Positions 36,061 through 44,577 of a DNA stretch of 53,462 nt are shown piece after piece. Location of the stretch: assembly GCA_030706605.1 (NCBI GenBank), contig JAUZOE010000026.1, positions 1 to 53,462 on the forward strand, given 5' to 3'. The translations under genes were made by a program, and so were the position numbers. The notes under the pieces are model-generated. The model was not told where the DNA came from and searched no databases. It saw only the letters and a list, made by a program, of their open reading frames with translations. Position 1 is the stretch's first letter. The number at the start of each line of letters is the position of its first letter. This stretch comes from Bacteroidota bacterium (GTDB lineage: Bacteria > Bacteroidota > Bacteroidia > Chitinophagales > Chitinophagaceae).

Positions 36061-38211
36061 ATGGAACAAGTTCTATCAAAAATAAATCGCCGGCATTTTT
36101 TAAAAGTTTCCGGCATTACCGGCGCCGGTTTTATAATCGGTCTTTCCCTAAAAGGTAAAAATGTAGTCAAAGCAGGCGAGATAGCTCCCTATGGATTAAC
36201 GCCCTTTGTTATGATTGAAAAAGATGGAACCATTACCATCTTTAATCCTAAGCCTGAAATGGGGCAGGGAACTTTTCAATCCATTCCATCTTTAATTGCG
36301 GAAGAACTGGAAGTGCCTCTTACAGGAGTTATTATCAGGCAGACTGGCGGTGAAAAGATATTTGGTGGTGGCCAGTCAGCCGGAGGAAGTAGTTCTGTTC
36401 GTGGCAGCTATTTCGAATTGAGAAAAGTGGGTGCTTCTGCAAAAGAAATGCTGGTGCAGGCTGCCGCAAACCAATGGAAAGTTCCTGTAGAAGAATGTTA
36501 TGCTGATGATGCAAAAGTTTTCCATAAACCTTCAGGCAAAAGTATCGGTTATGGTGATTTGGCTGAAGCGGCTTCAAAATTAGATGTTCCTAAAGATCCG
36601 AAACTAAAAGATCCAAAAGATTTTAAGTTATTAGGTAAGAATACGCCGCGTCCTGATATTCCTTTAAAATCTTCTGGCCGTGCAGTTTTTGGTATTGATG
36701 TGGAAGTTCCTGGAATGGTGTATGCTTCAGTTGCTCATTCCCCTGTTTTTGGAGCCAAATTGGTAAGTTATGATGATGCAGCAGCGAAGAAAGTAAAAGG
36801 AGTAATTGGTGTTGAAAAATGCCAGCGCAAATTTGGTCCTTATACCTATGATGCTATTGCTGTGATCGGAGAAAATTATTGGGCAGCCTTACAAGGGCGT
36901 AAAGCACTAACTATAAAATGGGATAACCAGGGAAATGATACATTCAATTCCAAAGATTATACTCAGTATCTGCATGATTTGTCTAAACAGGAAGGAGCCA
37001 TTGATAAAGAGGAAGGAGATTTTGACAAAGCTTATTCTGAAGCTCCGGTAAAAGTGGATGCATTTTATGAAACACCTGTTGTATCTCATTCACCAATTGA
37101 ACCAATGAATTGTGTAGCAAGTTGGACTGATGGTGATAAACTGGAGATTTGGGCTTCTACACAAGTGCCAGGCGGAATCATGGGTGAATTCACCAAAAAA
37201 TATAATATTCCTGAAGAAAATTTGACAATACATACTATGTTCAGTGGTGGTGCATTTGGCAGGCGCTTATACACAGATTTTGTTGGCGAAGCAGTACAAC
37301 TTTCAAAAGCCATTGGAAAACCTGTAAAAGTATTGTGGACACGGGAAGATGATACAGAACAAGGCCCTTTCCGCCCTATGACCTTTTCTGCACTTAAGGC
37401 AGGTTTATCGGCAGATGGAAAAGCATTGGCTTTTCAACATAAAGTGATCTCCCCGACAATCAGGTACAGCAAAAATTATGATAAAACCAAAACCGACGGT
37501 ACGATGACCGAAGGGATCAGCGAGCAGAAATATGAATTCCCCAATATGAAAAACCTGTATGTTAATGCAGATTTTCACGTTCCTGTGGCCGCATGGCGTG
37601 CAGTAACAAGTACTACTCTTGCCTTTGCTCATGAAAGTTTTATTGATGAAATGGCAGTAAAAGCCAATAAAGATCCGATGGAATTCCGGCTTGGGTTATT
37701 GACCAAAGATTCAGATACAAAAACAGTTCTGCAAAAGTTGAAAGAAGTTTCCAATTGGGATAAACCATTGCCTGCCGGCTGGGGACGCGGTGTAGCCCAA
37801 TATGAATTTTTTGCCGGACTTGCGGGTTATGTCATTGAAGTCTCTAAAAAAGGGAACGGTGTTAATATCGAAAAAGCTTATGCCGTTATCGACCTTGGCA
37901 CAGTTGTAAATCCTGACATGACGAAAGCACAGGTAGAAGGTGCTGCAGTAATGGCCTTAACCGCGGCTATAAAAAGTGGAATCACCTTTGAAAATGGGCA
38001 AACTGTTCAAAAGAATTTTAATACCAACCAGTTAGTGCGTATCAATGAAATGCCGAAGGTAGAAGTACATATCCTTGCCAATGGCGGACCAAGAATAAAA
38101 GGTGTTGGAGAACCGGGTTTACCACCTTTCGCGCCCGCTTTGTGTAATGCGATTTATGCGGCTACAGGCAAACGCATCAGGAAATTACCTTTTGATATTC
38201 ATAACGTATGA
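36061..38211 (+). CDS. IorB-type molybdopterin-binding large subunit
   Basis: 716 residues from the ATG at 36061 (MEQVLSKINRR). It begins with a twin-arginine signal (INRRHFLKVSGITGAG), so the enzyme is exported folded. Moco-binding motifs of the aldehyde oxidase/xanthine dehydrogenase family are present: KPEMGQGTFQSIP, SGGAFGRRLYTD, PVAAWRAVTSTTLAFAHESF and the catalytic Glu in GVGEPGLPP. There is no FAD subunit, as in isoquinoline 1-oxidoreductase and periplasmic aldehyde oxidases. The substrate, an aldehyde or N-heterocycle, cannot be read from the sequence. Confidence 0.92.
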   Translation: MEQVLSKINRRHFLKVSGITGAGFIIGLSLKGKNVVKAGEIAPYGLTPFVMIEKDGTITIFNPKPEMGQGTFQSIPSLIAEELEVPLTGVIIRQTGGEKIFGGGQSAGGSSSVRGSYFELRKVGASAKEMLVQAAANQWKVPVEECYADDAKVFHKPSGKSIGYGDLAEAASKLDVPKDPKLKDPKDFKLLGKNTPRPDIPLKSSGRAVFGIDVEVPGMVYASVAHSPVFGAKLVSYDDAAAKKVKGVIGVEKCQRKFGPYTYDAIAVIGENYWAALQGRKALTIKWDNQGNDTFNSKDYTQYLHDLSKQEGAIDKEEGDFDKAYSEAPVKVDAFYETPVVSHSPIEPMNCVASWTDGDKLEIWASTQVPGGIMGEFTKKYNIPEENLTIHTMFSGGAFGRRLYTDFVGEAVQLSKAIGKPVKVLWTREDDTEQGPFRPMTFSALKAGLSADGKALAFQHKVISPTIRYSKNYDKTKTDGTMTEGISEQKYEFPNMKNLYVNADFHVPVAAWRAVTSTTLAFAHESFIDEMAVKANKDPMEFRLGLLTKDSDTKTVLQKLKEVSNWDKPLPAGWGRGVAQYEFFAGLAGYVIEVSKKGNGVNIEKAYAVIDLGTVVNPDMTKAQVEGAAVMALTAAIKSGITFENGQTVQKNFNTNQLVRINEMPKVEVHILANGGPRIKGVGEPGLPPFAPALCNAIYAATGKRIRKLPFDIHNV

Positions 38212-38253
38212 TGATAAATCATACATAAATTTGTATCCTAAATTATTGAAAAT

Positions 38254-38664
38254 ATGAAGAAAGTTTTGGTAGCATCAGTTACCTGTATAAGTATTTTTTT
38301 TATCAGCTCGGCGTTTTATCAAAAGTATGATCTTGCAAAAAGCATTGAGCGTGGCAAAGAAGTTTACACTACCTATTGCATCACTTGCCACATGGAAGCA
38401 GGAAATTCAACTCCAGGTGTTTATCCGCCTTTGGCAAAATCTGATTATTTAAAAAAGCCTATCGATAACTTGATCAATATTGTTCTTGAAGGTCAAACCG
38501 GGGAGATTCTTGTGAACGACACAACCTATAACGGACAGATGCTTCCGTTGAATTATTTAACTGATGAACAGGTTGCAGATGTGTTGAATTATGTGCGCAA
38601 TAGTTGGGGGAATAAAATACCCGTTGCCATAACACCCGAAAAGGTAAAAGCGCTTCGAAAATAG
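38254..38664 (+). CDS. c-type cytochrome, electron acceptor of the Mo hydroxylase
   Basis: 136 residues with an N-terminal signal/anchor (LVASVTCISIFFISSAF). One haem site C42-I-T-C45-H46 and a likely axial Met M96 (NGQMLPLNYL) give a class I monohaem cytochrome c, ending in DVLNYVRNSWGN. Its place directly after the IorA/IorB genes suggests it accepts their electrons in the periplasm. Confidence 0.92.
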   Translation: MKKVLVASVTCISIFFISSAFYQKYDLAKSIERGKEVYTTYCITCHMEAGNSTPGVYPPLAKSDYLKKPIDNLINIVLEGQTGEILVNDTTYNGQMLPLNYLTDEQVADVLNYVRNSWGNKIPVAITPEKVKALRK

Positions 38665-38687
38665 CGGAGAAGATTAATTTCATTTTA

Positions 38688-39839
38688 ATGAAAGAAATAC
38701 ATAACCTAATACGTGCGTTTGAAAAAAACCGGAAACAACAAAAACAAACAGCCCTGGTTACTGTGGTTCACGTGGATGGTTCTTCCTATAGGCGCCCCGG
38801 CGCACGTATGTTGGTAACCGATGATGGAGAATTGACCGGCGCTATCAGTGGAGGCTGTTTGGAAGGAGACGCTTTGCGCAAAGCAATGTTGGTTATGTCA
38901 CAACAGAAATCAAAATTGGTCACTTATGATACAAGTGATGAAGATGATGCTACCATTGGAATACAATTAGGCTGCGCAGGTATCATCCAGGTTTTGTTTG
39001 AACCGATTAATGCTGAAGCTAATTTCAATGCTATTCAGTTGTTACGTAAGGCTGTATCGCTACGTCAAAAATCAATATTGGTAACTTTATTCTCCTTAGA
39101 AGATAAAAGAAATGAGCAGCCGGGTAGCTGCCTGCTAATGGAAGAAAACGGTATTATCACAGGAACCATTCCCTATTCCGAACTTCAGGATGAAATTATA
39201 AAGGATGTTCAGGATGCAATGCAACAGCAGGTTTCTTTTTTTAAAAATTATGTTGGTAAAGATCATTCCGTTACAGCTTTCATAGAGTATTTACAGCCTC
39301 CAGTTTCTTTGGTTATAGTCGGTGCCGGCAATGATGCCATTCCTATGATGCAAATTGCTGATATCATCGGCTGGGATGTAAGGGTAGTAGATGGCAGAAG
39401 TACACATGCAAAGCCCGATCGCTTTGTAAGTGCCTGCCAGGTGTTGGTGAGCAAGCCTGAAAAAGTATTGGAACAAATAGTTATTGATGAATATACTGTC
39501 TTTGTTTTGATGACGCATAATTATAACTATGATAAGGCAATGCTAAAAGCATTATTGATGCATAAAGTGAGATATATTGGAGTACTTGGCCCCAAAAAGA
39601 AATTAGATAGAATGCTGGACGAATTGCATGATGAAGGGATGTCTTTTAGCAAAGAACAATTGAATTCAATTTATGGTCCTGTTGGTTTGGAAATTGGCTC
39701 AGAAACAGCAGAAGAAATCGCTATTAGTATTATTGCAGAGATTAAAGCAGTGCTTACTGGTAAAACAGGGGTATCATTGCGTAATAAACAGGATGTGATT
39801 CATTCAAGAGCAGAGCGTTTCATTGAAATAAAAAAATAA
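38688..39839 (+). CDS. xdhC: XdhC/CoxI-family Moco maturation factor
   Basis: 383 residues. The N-terminal XdhC domain shows VVHVDGSSYRRPGARMLV, GAISGGCLEGD and IGIQLGCAGIIQV. The C-terminal part (~205-340) is a Rossmann-like domain with VIVGAGNDAIPMMQIA and VLMTHNYNYDKAML. XdhC proteins bind Moco, aid insertion of the sulfido ligand and load it into xanthine-oxidase-family enzymes. It fits the upstream hydroxylase, and MocA follows by 2 nt. Confidence 0.92.
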   Translation: MKEIHNLIRAFEKNRKQQKQTALVTVVHVDGSSYRRPGARMLVTDDGELTGAISGGCLEGDALRKAMLVMSQQKSKLVTYDTSDEDDATIGIQLGCAGIIQVLFEPINAEANFNAIQLLRKAVSLRQKSILVTLFSLEDKRNEQPGSCLLMEENGIITGTIPYSELQDEIIKDVQDAMQQQVSFFKNYVGKDHSVTAFIEYLQPPVSLVIVGAGNDAIPMMQIADIIGWDVRVVDGRSTHAKPDRFVSACQVLVSKPEKVLEQIVIDEYTVFVLMTHNYNYDKAMLKALLMHKVRYIGVLGPKKKLDRMLDELHDEGMSFSKEQLNSIYGPVGLEIGSETAEEIAISIIAEIKAVLTGKTGVSLRNKQDVIHSRAERFIEIKK

Positions 39840-39841
39840 TA

Positions 39842-40450
39842 TTGTCCAGAATTCGCTTTAGGGTTGAACATTGTGCTATTGTTGTACTTGCTGCCGGAAT
39901 GAGTAGTCGTTTAGGTAAACCAAAACAATTATTGGTTTACCATGGCAAAAGTTTGTTAAAACATTCAGTGGACGCAGCATTACAAACTACAATGCGCCCT
40001 GTGATAGTAGTGCTTGGTGCCAATAGTGGTGCAGTAAAAAAGGAATTAGAAGGAATGGGAACAGTGGTAGTGGAGAATGAAGAATGGCAGGAAGGGATGG
40101 CATCATCGCTGCGTTGTGGCTTAGATGCAGTCCGGAAAGGGAGTACTGATATTGACGGAATCATTTTTATGGTTTGTGATCAGCCTTATGTGACTAAATC
40201 ATTGCTTGATTCTTTGTTATTGGCACAACATGAAACAGGGTTACCCATCGTGGCCAGTAGTTATGACGGGAAGGAGGGTACACCTGCTTTGTTTCATAAA
40301 AGTTTTTTTGCTAAATTGAAAGAACTGGAGGGTGATACAGGTGCAAGAAAATTGATTCAAAAAAATGAGGGAAAGGTGACCACGGTAGTATTTCCGAAAG
40401 GGGTTATAGATATTGATACAATAACAGATTATGAAGTTTTGCTCAAATGA
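39842..40450 (+). CDS. mocA: Molybdenum cofactor cytidylyltransferase (MocA-type)
   Basis: 202 residues starting at TTG. No ATG or GTG precedes the nucleotide-binding motif VVLAAGMSSRLGKPKQLL in this frame, so the TTG is needed. MocA adds CMP to Moco to give the cytosine dinucleotide form used by periplasmic xanthine-oxidase-family enzymes. Other motifs: MVCDQPYVT, VASSYDGKEGTPALF, LEGDTGARKLI and IDIDTITDYE. A guanylyl-specific MobA is less likely beside an IorB enzyme. Confidence 0.88.
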   Translation: MSRIRFRVEHCAIVVLAAGMSSRLGKPKQLLVYHGKSLLKHSVDAALQTTMRPVIVVLGANSGAVKKELEGMGTVVVENEEWQEGMASSLRCGLDAVRKGSTDIDGIIFMVCDQPYVTKSLLDSLLLAQHETGLPIVASSYDGKEGTPALFHKSFFAKLKELEGDTGARKLIQKNEGKVTTVVFPKGVIDIDTITDYEVLLK

Positions 40451-40462
40451 AAAAATGATTTA

Positions 40463-41443
40463 ATGATAGTAGATGGTTTCAATAGAGTGCATAATTATCT
40501 CCGCATTTCCCTGACGGACAATTGCAACCTGCGATGTTTCTATTGCATGCCCGAAGAAGATTATATTTTTACTCCTGCATCACAGTTAATGCAGGTAGAT
40601 GAAATTGAGGCATTGGCGAAAATATTTGTAGCAGAAGGTGTAAGTAAAATACGACTTACCGGTGGTGAACCTTTGGTGCGCAGAGATGCGGCTGATATTA
40701 TTCTTGCTTTATCAAAACTGCCGGTTCAGCTTACGATTACTACTAATGGAACAAGAATACACGAATTTGTGGAAGTTTTGGAACAGGCAAATATCCGTTC
40801 ATTGAATATCAGTCTTGATACTTTAAAAGCAGAAAAATTTCAACTGGTTACCAGGCGTAACCAGTTTGATTTGGTTAAGAAGAATATTCAACTTTTACTT
40901 GATAAAAATTTTCATTTAAAAATAAATGTAGTCGTGATGAATGGCTTAAATGATAATGAAATCAATGATTTTATTGAATGGACAAAAGACACACCTGTTC
41001 ATGTTCGCTTTATTGAATTCATGCCTTTTAGTGGTAATCGCTGGACAAGTAATAAAGTATTTACTATGCAGCAGATATTAGAAGTAATTGGCGAAAAATA
41101 TTTGTACACCCGGCTGCAAGATGAAAAACATGATACAGCTAAAAAATATATGATCCCTGGCCATGCGGGGACATTTGCTGTTATAAGTACTATGAGCGCC
41201 AACTTCTGTGGCGATTGCAACCGAATGCGTTTGACCGCCGATGGGAAGATGAAGAATTGTCTTTTCTCAAAACAGGAAACCGATTTGCTGACAGCACTTC
41301 GTAGTGGTAAAGAGATTGTTCCACTGATACAACAGAGCATTCGTAGCAAAGCAAAAGAATTGGGCGGGCAGTTTACGGCAGATTTTGAGCACATTCATGC
41401 AGAGGAAATTCATAACCGGAGTATGATAACGATTGGTGGATAA
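40463..41443 (+). CDS. moaA: GTP 3',8-cyclase MoaA
   Basis: 326 residues. A radical-SAM enzyme that with MoaC converts GTP to cyclic pyranopterin phosphate. The SAM cluster cysteines are C21, C25 and C28 (NCNLRCFYC). The C-terminal substrate cluster uses C249, C252 and C266 (CGDCNRMRLTADGKMKNC). LTGGEPLVRRD is the SAM GGE motif. The protein ends in the GG tail typical of active MoaA. Confidence 0.97.
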   Translation: MIVDGFNRVHNYLRISLTDNCNLRCFYCMPEEDYIFTPASQLMQVDEIEALAKIFVAEGVSKIRLTGGEPLVRRDAADIILALSKLPVQLTITTNGTRIHEFVEVLEQANIRSLNISLDTLKAEKFQLVTRRNQFDLVKKNIQLLLDKNFHLKINVVVMNGLNDNEINDFIEWTKDTPVHVRFIEFMPFSGNRWTSNKVFTMQQILEVIGEKYLYTRLQDEKHDTAKKYMIPGHAGTFAVISTMSANFCGDCNRMRLTADGKMKNCLFSKQETDLLTALRSGKEIVPLIQQSIRSKAKELGGQFTADFEHIHAEEIHNRSMITIGG

Positions 41444-41479
41444 ACGCAAATATTTATTAATGTTATTTTCAATTAATTC

Positions 41480-42688
41480 ATGATTTCAGTAGAAGAAGCC
41501 AAAAAAATAATTGCGACAAATACCAAAACTTTGAAGCCGGTAAAAGTGCCCCTGCGCCATGCAGCAGGAAAAGTGCTCGCAGAAAATGTTTATGCTGCAA
41601 CCGATGTTCCTCCATTTCCTCAATCTTCCATGGATGGTTATGCTTTTTCATTCGGTGATTGGAAGAGCAATAAAACATTAATAGTTGAAGGGAAGATTGC
41701 TGCCGGAAGTAATGAACAAATTTCGCTTGCACTGGGCAAAGCGGTTCGCATTTTTACAGGTGCGCCGGTTCCTCCCGGGGCTGATACGGTAGTGATGCAG
41801 GAAAAAGCGAGGATCGATTCTCCTGTAGGTTCACAAAATGAATTGATTATTGAGGATCAAAATTTGAAACAGGGAATCAATGTCCGGCCTAAGGGATCAG
41901 AAATAAAGAAAGGGGAACCGGCACTGGATCAATACACTTTTCTTTCACCTGCGGCTATAGGTTTTATTGCAGGCATTGGTGTTGCTGAAGTTCATGTTTT
42001 TCCTAATCCTTCAATTAGTATAATAATTACCGGAAAAGAATTACAACAAACGGGTAATCCTTTAAGCTATGGCCAGGTGTATGAATCCAATTCCTGTATT
42101 CTTACCGCTGTTTTAGAAGATTTGCACATTGAGTCTGTAAAAATTTTCCGTGCTGATGATGACCTGGAGATATTAACCGATATTCTTGCAGAAGCATTGC
42201 AAAATAGCGATATGGTGTTGCTTTCGGGGGGAATAAGTGCAGGTGATTATGATTTTGTTTTGCAGGCTGCTACCAATTGTGGAGTAACCCAACTTTTTCA
42301 TAAAATAAAACAACGGCCGGGGAAACCTTTATTCTTTGGGAAAAAAGAAAATAAGCTGGTATTTGGATTACCGGGGAATCCATCTTCTGTGCTAACCTGT
42401 TTTTATGAATATGTGCTTGCTGCGTTGGAAATTTTAACCAAAAGGAAAATAAGTTTGCAATCCGTCCAGGCACCTTTGTCACAACCATTTTTAAAACCTG
42501 CGGGATTAACTCATTTTTTAAAAGGATTTTATAATGGATCTACTGTGTCCGTGCTGAATGCACAGGAATCTTTCCGGCTTAGTTCTTTCGCCAAAGCCAA
42601 TTGCCTGGTAAAGATAAATGAGGAAGTCATGGAATGTAATGAAGGCGAAATGGTTGATGTACATTTATTGCCTGGCTATTTTTTGTAG
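41480..42688 (+). CDS. moeA: Molybdopterin molybdenumtransferase MoeA
   Basis: 402 residues, normal length. MoeA inserts molybdate into adenylylated molybdopterin. The N-terminal SMDGYAF loop (QSSMDGYAFSFGDW), IFTGAPVPPGADTVVMQE, LSPAAIGFIAGIGV, LLSGGISAGDYDFV and LPGNPSSVLTCF are all present. The ATG is preceded by 36 nt without a gene, inside the Moco operon. Confidence 0.96.
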   Translation: MISVEEAKKIIATNTKTLKPVKVPLRHAAGKVLAENVYAATDVPPFPQSSMDGYAFSFGDWKSNKTLIVEGKIAAGSNEQISLALGKAVRIFTGAPVPPGADTVVMQEKARIDSPVGSQNELIIEDQNLKQGINVRPKGSEIKKGEPALDQYTFLSPAAIGFIAGIGVAEVHVFPNPSISIIITGKELQQTGNPLSYGQVYESNSCILTAVLEDLHIESVKIFRADDDLEILTDILAEALQNSDMVLLSGGISAGDYDFVLQAATNCGVTQLFHKIKQRPGKPLFFGKKENKLVFGLPGNPSSVLTCFYEYVLAALEILTKRKISLQSVQAPLSQPFLKPAGLTHFLKGFYNGSTVSVLNAQESFRLSSFAKANCLVKINEEVMECNEGEMVDVHLLPGYFL

Positions 42689-42770
42689 TATCATATATTC
42701 TGTTTCAAAATATCCAATGGAATGAAGATAGGATGTATTCTTACCTTTATATACTCATTCAATTCTGATC

Positions 42771-43001
42771 ATGCAAATAAAAATCATCATATTCGGACAG
42801 CTTTGTGATTTACTTGGAGAAAACCTCGTACTCGATAATATTGCTGATACAGACAGCCTGACAGCAGCACTACATAGAAAATATCCTGAACTGGTTAACA
42901 CAAAATATATGATAGCTGTGAATAAAAAGTTAGTTGTAGGAAACATAATTTTATCCAATAATAATACAGTTGCATTAATGCCGGCTTTTTCCGGCGGATA
43001 A
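42771..43001 (+). CDS. moaD: Molybdopterin synthase small subunit MoaD
   Basis: 76 residues with a ubiquitin-like pattern ending in FSGG. The C-terminal GG (G75-G76) is the site adenylated by MoeB and thiocarboxylated. MoeB follows after 1 nt and MoaE two genes on. Confidence 0.93.
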   Translation: MQIKIIIFGQLCDLLGENLVLDNIADTDSLTAALHRKYPELVNTKYMIAVNKKLVVGNIILSNNNTVALMPAFSGG

Positions 43002-43002
43002 A

Positions 43003-44133
43003 ATGGATAACCCTATTTCATATGAACGATATCAACGTCAAATGATCTTACAAGATTTTGGCGCAGCCGGACAGCAAAAACTGTTGAAGGGAAAAGTATT
43101 GTTAATTGGAGCCGGAGGATTAGGGTGTCCTGCTTTACAATACCTTGCTGCAGCAGGGGTTGGTACTATCGGGATTATAGACGATGATGTGGTTGCTTTA
43201 TCTAACCTCCACCGCCAGGTTTTATATTCTGTAAATGATATTGGATTACCGAAAGCTGAAAGGGCTGCAGAAAAATTGAGGCAACTTAATCCTGAAATAA
43301 AAATTATTACTTACGTTCAAAGGCTTACTAATCAAAATGCACTCTCAATATTAGAGGCATACGATTTGATTATTGACGGTACAGATAATTTTGCTACCCG
43401 TTATATGATTAATGATGCCTGTATATTATTAAACAAGCCTTTGATTTATGGAGCTATATCGCAATATGAAGGACAGGTAGCTATATTCAATTACAGGAAG
43501 AGTGATAATGATGAAGCGGTAAATTACCGTGATCTTTTTCCTGATCCTCCAAAAGAGGATGAAGTATTGAATTGCGCAGAGGCAGGAGTCTTGGGTGTTT
43601 TGCCCGGAATTATCGGGGCGATGCAGGCTAATGAAACAATAAAACTATTAACAGGTATTGGGAAACCTCTTATTAACCGTATGCTGACGTTTAATGCGCT
43701 GAACAATCAAGCGTATGAAATAGAATTATTTTCCAGGCCGGAAACCCGGTCGCTGATTCCTGGCAATATGGATATTTTTGAAGCAACCAATTATGAGTGG
43801 TTATGTAGTTCGATGACTGAACAGTATGAAATTGATTGCAAGTATTTTGATATTTTATTGGCAAGTAATACTATTGATGTGATGGATATAAGAGAGGTGG
43901 ATGAAATGCCTGGAATTGATGAATTTCCTATCTTGCGGGTGCCTTTGAAAGAGTTGTCTGAAAATGTATCGCTGATACAATCTGACACTGTAGTTATTAT
44001 TTGCCAATCAGGTGTACGTAGCCTGCAGGCAGCAAAGCAATTATCAGCTATTTTTGGAGAATCAAAAAAGATATTCAGTTTGAAAGGTGGCATCATGGAG
44101 TGGAAACAACAACATACTAAACAATTATTATGA
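43003..44133 (+). CDS. moeB: MoeB/ThiF adenylyltransferase fused to rhodanese
   Basis: 376 residues. The E1-like domain (~1-250) has GAGGLGCPALQYLAAAGVG, DDDVVALSNLHRQVLY, DGTDNFATRYMINDAC and the cysteine C191 in NCAEAGVLGVLPG. The rhodanese domain (~280-376) has active-site C334 in CQSGVRS. The fusion adenylates MoaD and supplies sulfur for its thiocarboxylate, as in MOCS3-type proteins. The usual zinc CxxC pairs are absent (YRDLFPDPP in place of the cysteine-bearing stretch). It overlaps moaE by 4 nt. Confidence 0.93.
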   Translation: MDNPISYERYQRQMILQDFGAAGQQKLLKGKVLLIGAGGLGCPALQYLAAAGVGTIGIIDDDVVALSNLHRQVLYSVNDIGLPKAERAAEKLRQLNPEIKIITYVQRLTNQNALSILEAYDLIIDGTDNFATRYMINDACILLNKPLIYGAISQYEGQVAIFNYRKSDNDEAVNYRDLFPDPPKEDEVLNCAEAGVLGVLPGIIGAMQANETIKLLTGIGKPLINRMLTFNALNNQAYEIELFSRPETRSLIPGNMDIFEATNYEWLCSSMTEQYEIDCKYFDILLASNTIDVMDIREVDEMPGIDEFPILRVPLKELSENVSLIQSDTVVIICQSGVRSLQAAKQLSAIFGESKKIFSLKGGIMEWKQQHTKQLL

Positions 44134-44573
44134 TCCTAAAAAAACCTAAAAATATATTTGTTCGTGGTCCTGTTGCTGCTTCTTTCATTGGGGCAAGTAT
44201 TCAGAAACATAACACTAAGACTGAAATAGGGGGACACAGCATTTTCCTGGGGCAGGTAAGGGCTGATGTTATTGAAGAGAAAAAAGTGGTTGCCATTGAA
44301 TATACAGCCTATGAAGAAATGGCCATGGAGCAAATGCATGTAATCAGGGAAGAAATATTTGCTAAATACCAACTTAGCTGTATGCATATATATCATAGCC
44401 TTGGAAAAATAGCAGCAGGAGAAATATGTTTGTTTGTATTTACTTCATCCCCTCACCGCAAAGCCGCAATAGATGCATGCAGTGAAATAGTTGAAAGAAT
44501 AAAGACAGAATTACCCATTTGGGGGAAAGAATTGTTTACAGATGAATCGCATCAATGGAAGGTTAATAAATAA
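44130..44573 (+). CDS. moaE: Molybdopterin synthase large subunit MoaE
   Basis: 147 residues. With MoaD it turns cyclic pyranopterin phosphate into molybdopterin. Motifs: GGHSIFLGQVRAD, AIEYTAYEEMA, HSLGKIAAGEICLFVFTSSPHRKAA and the end HQWKVNK. The catalytic-lysine region reads PIWGKELF, where E. coli has FWKRE, so the essential lysine may be replaced by Gly or shifted by one place. The start overlaps moeB (ATGA). Confidence 0.93.
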   Translation: MILKKPKNIFVRGPVAASFIGASIQKHNTKTEIGGHSIFLGQVRADVIEEKKVVAIEYTAYEEMAMEQMHVIREEIFAKYQLSCMHIYHSLGKIAAGEICLFVFTSSPHRKAAIDACSEIVERIKTELPIWGKELFTDESHQWKVNK

Positions 44574-44577
44574 TTAA

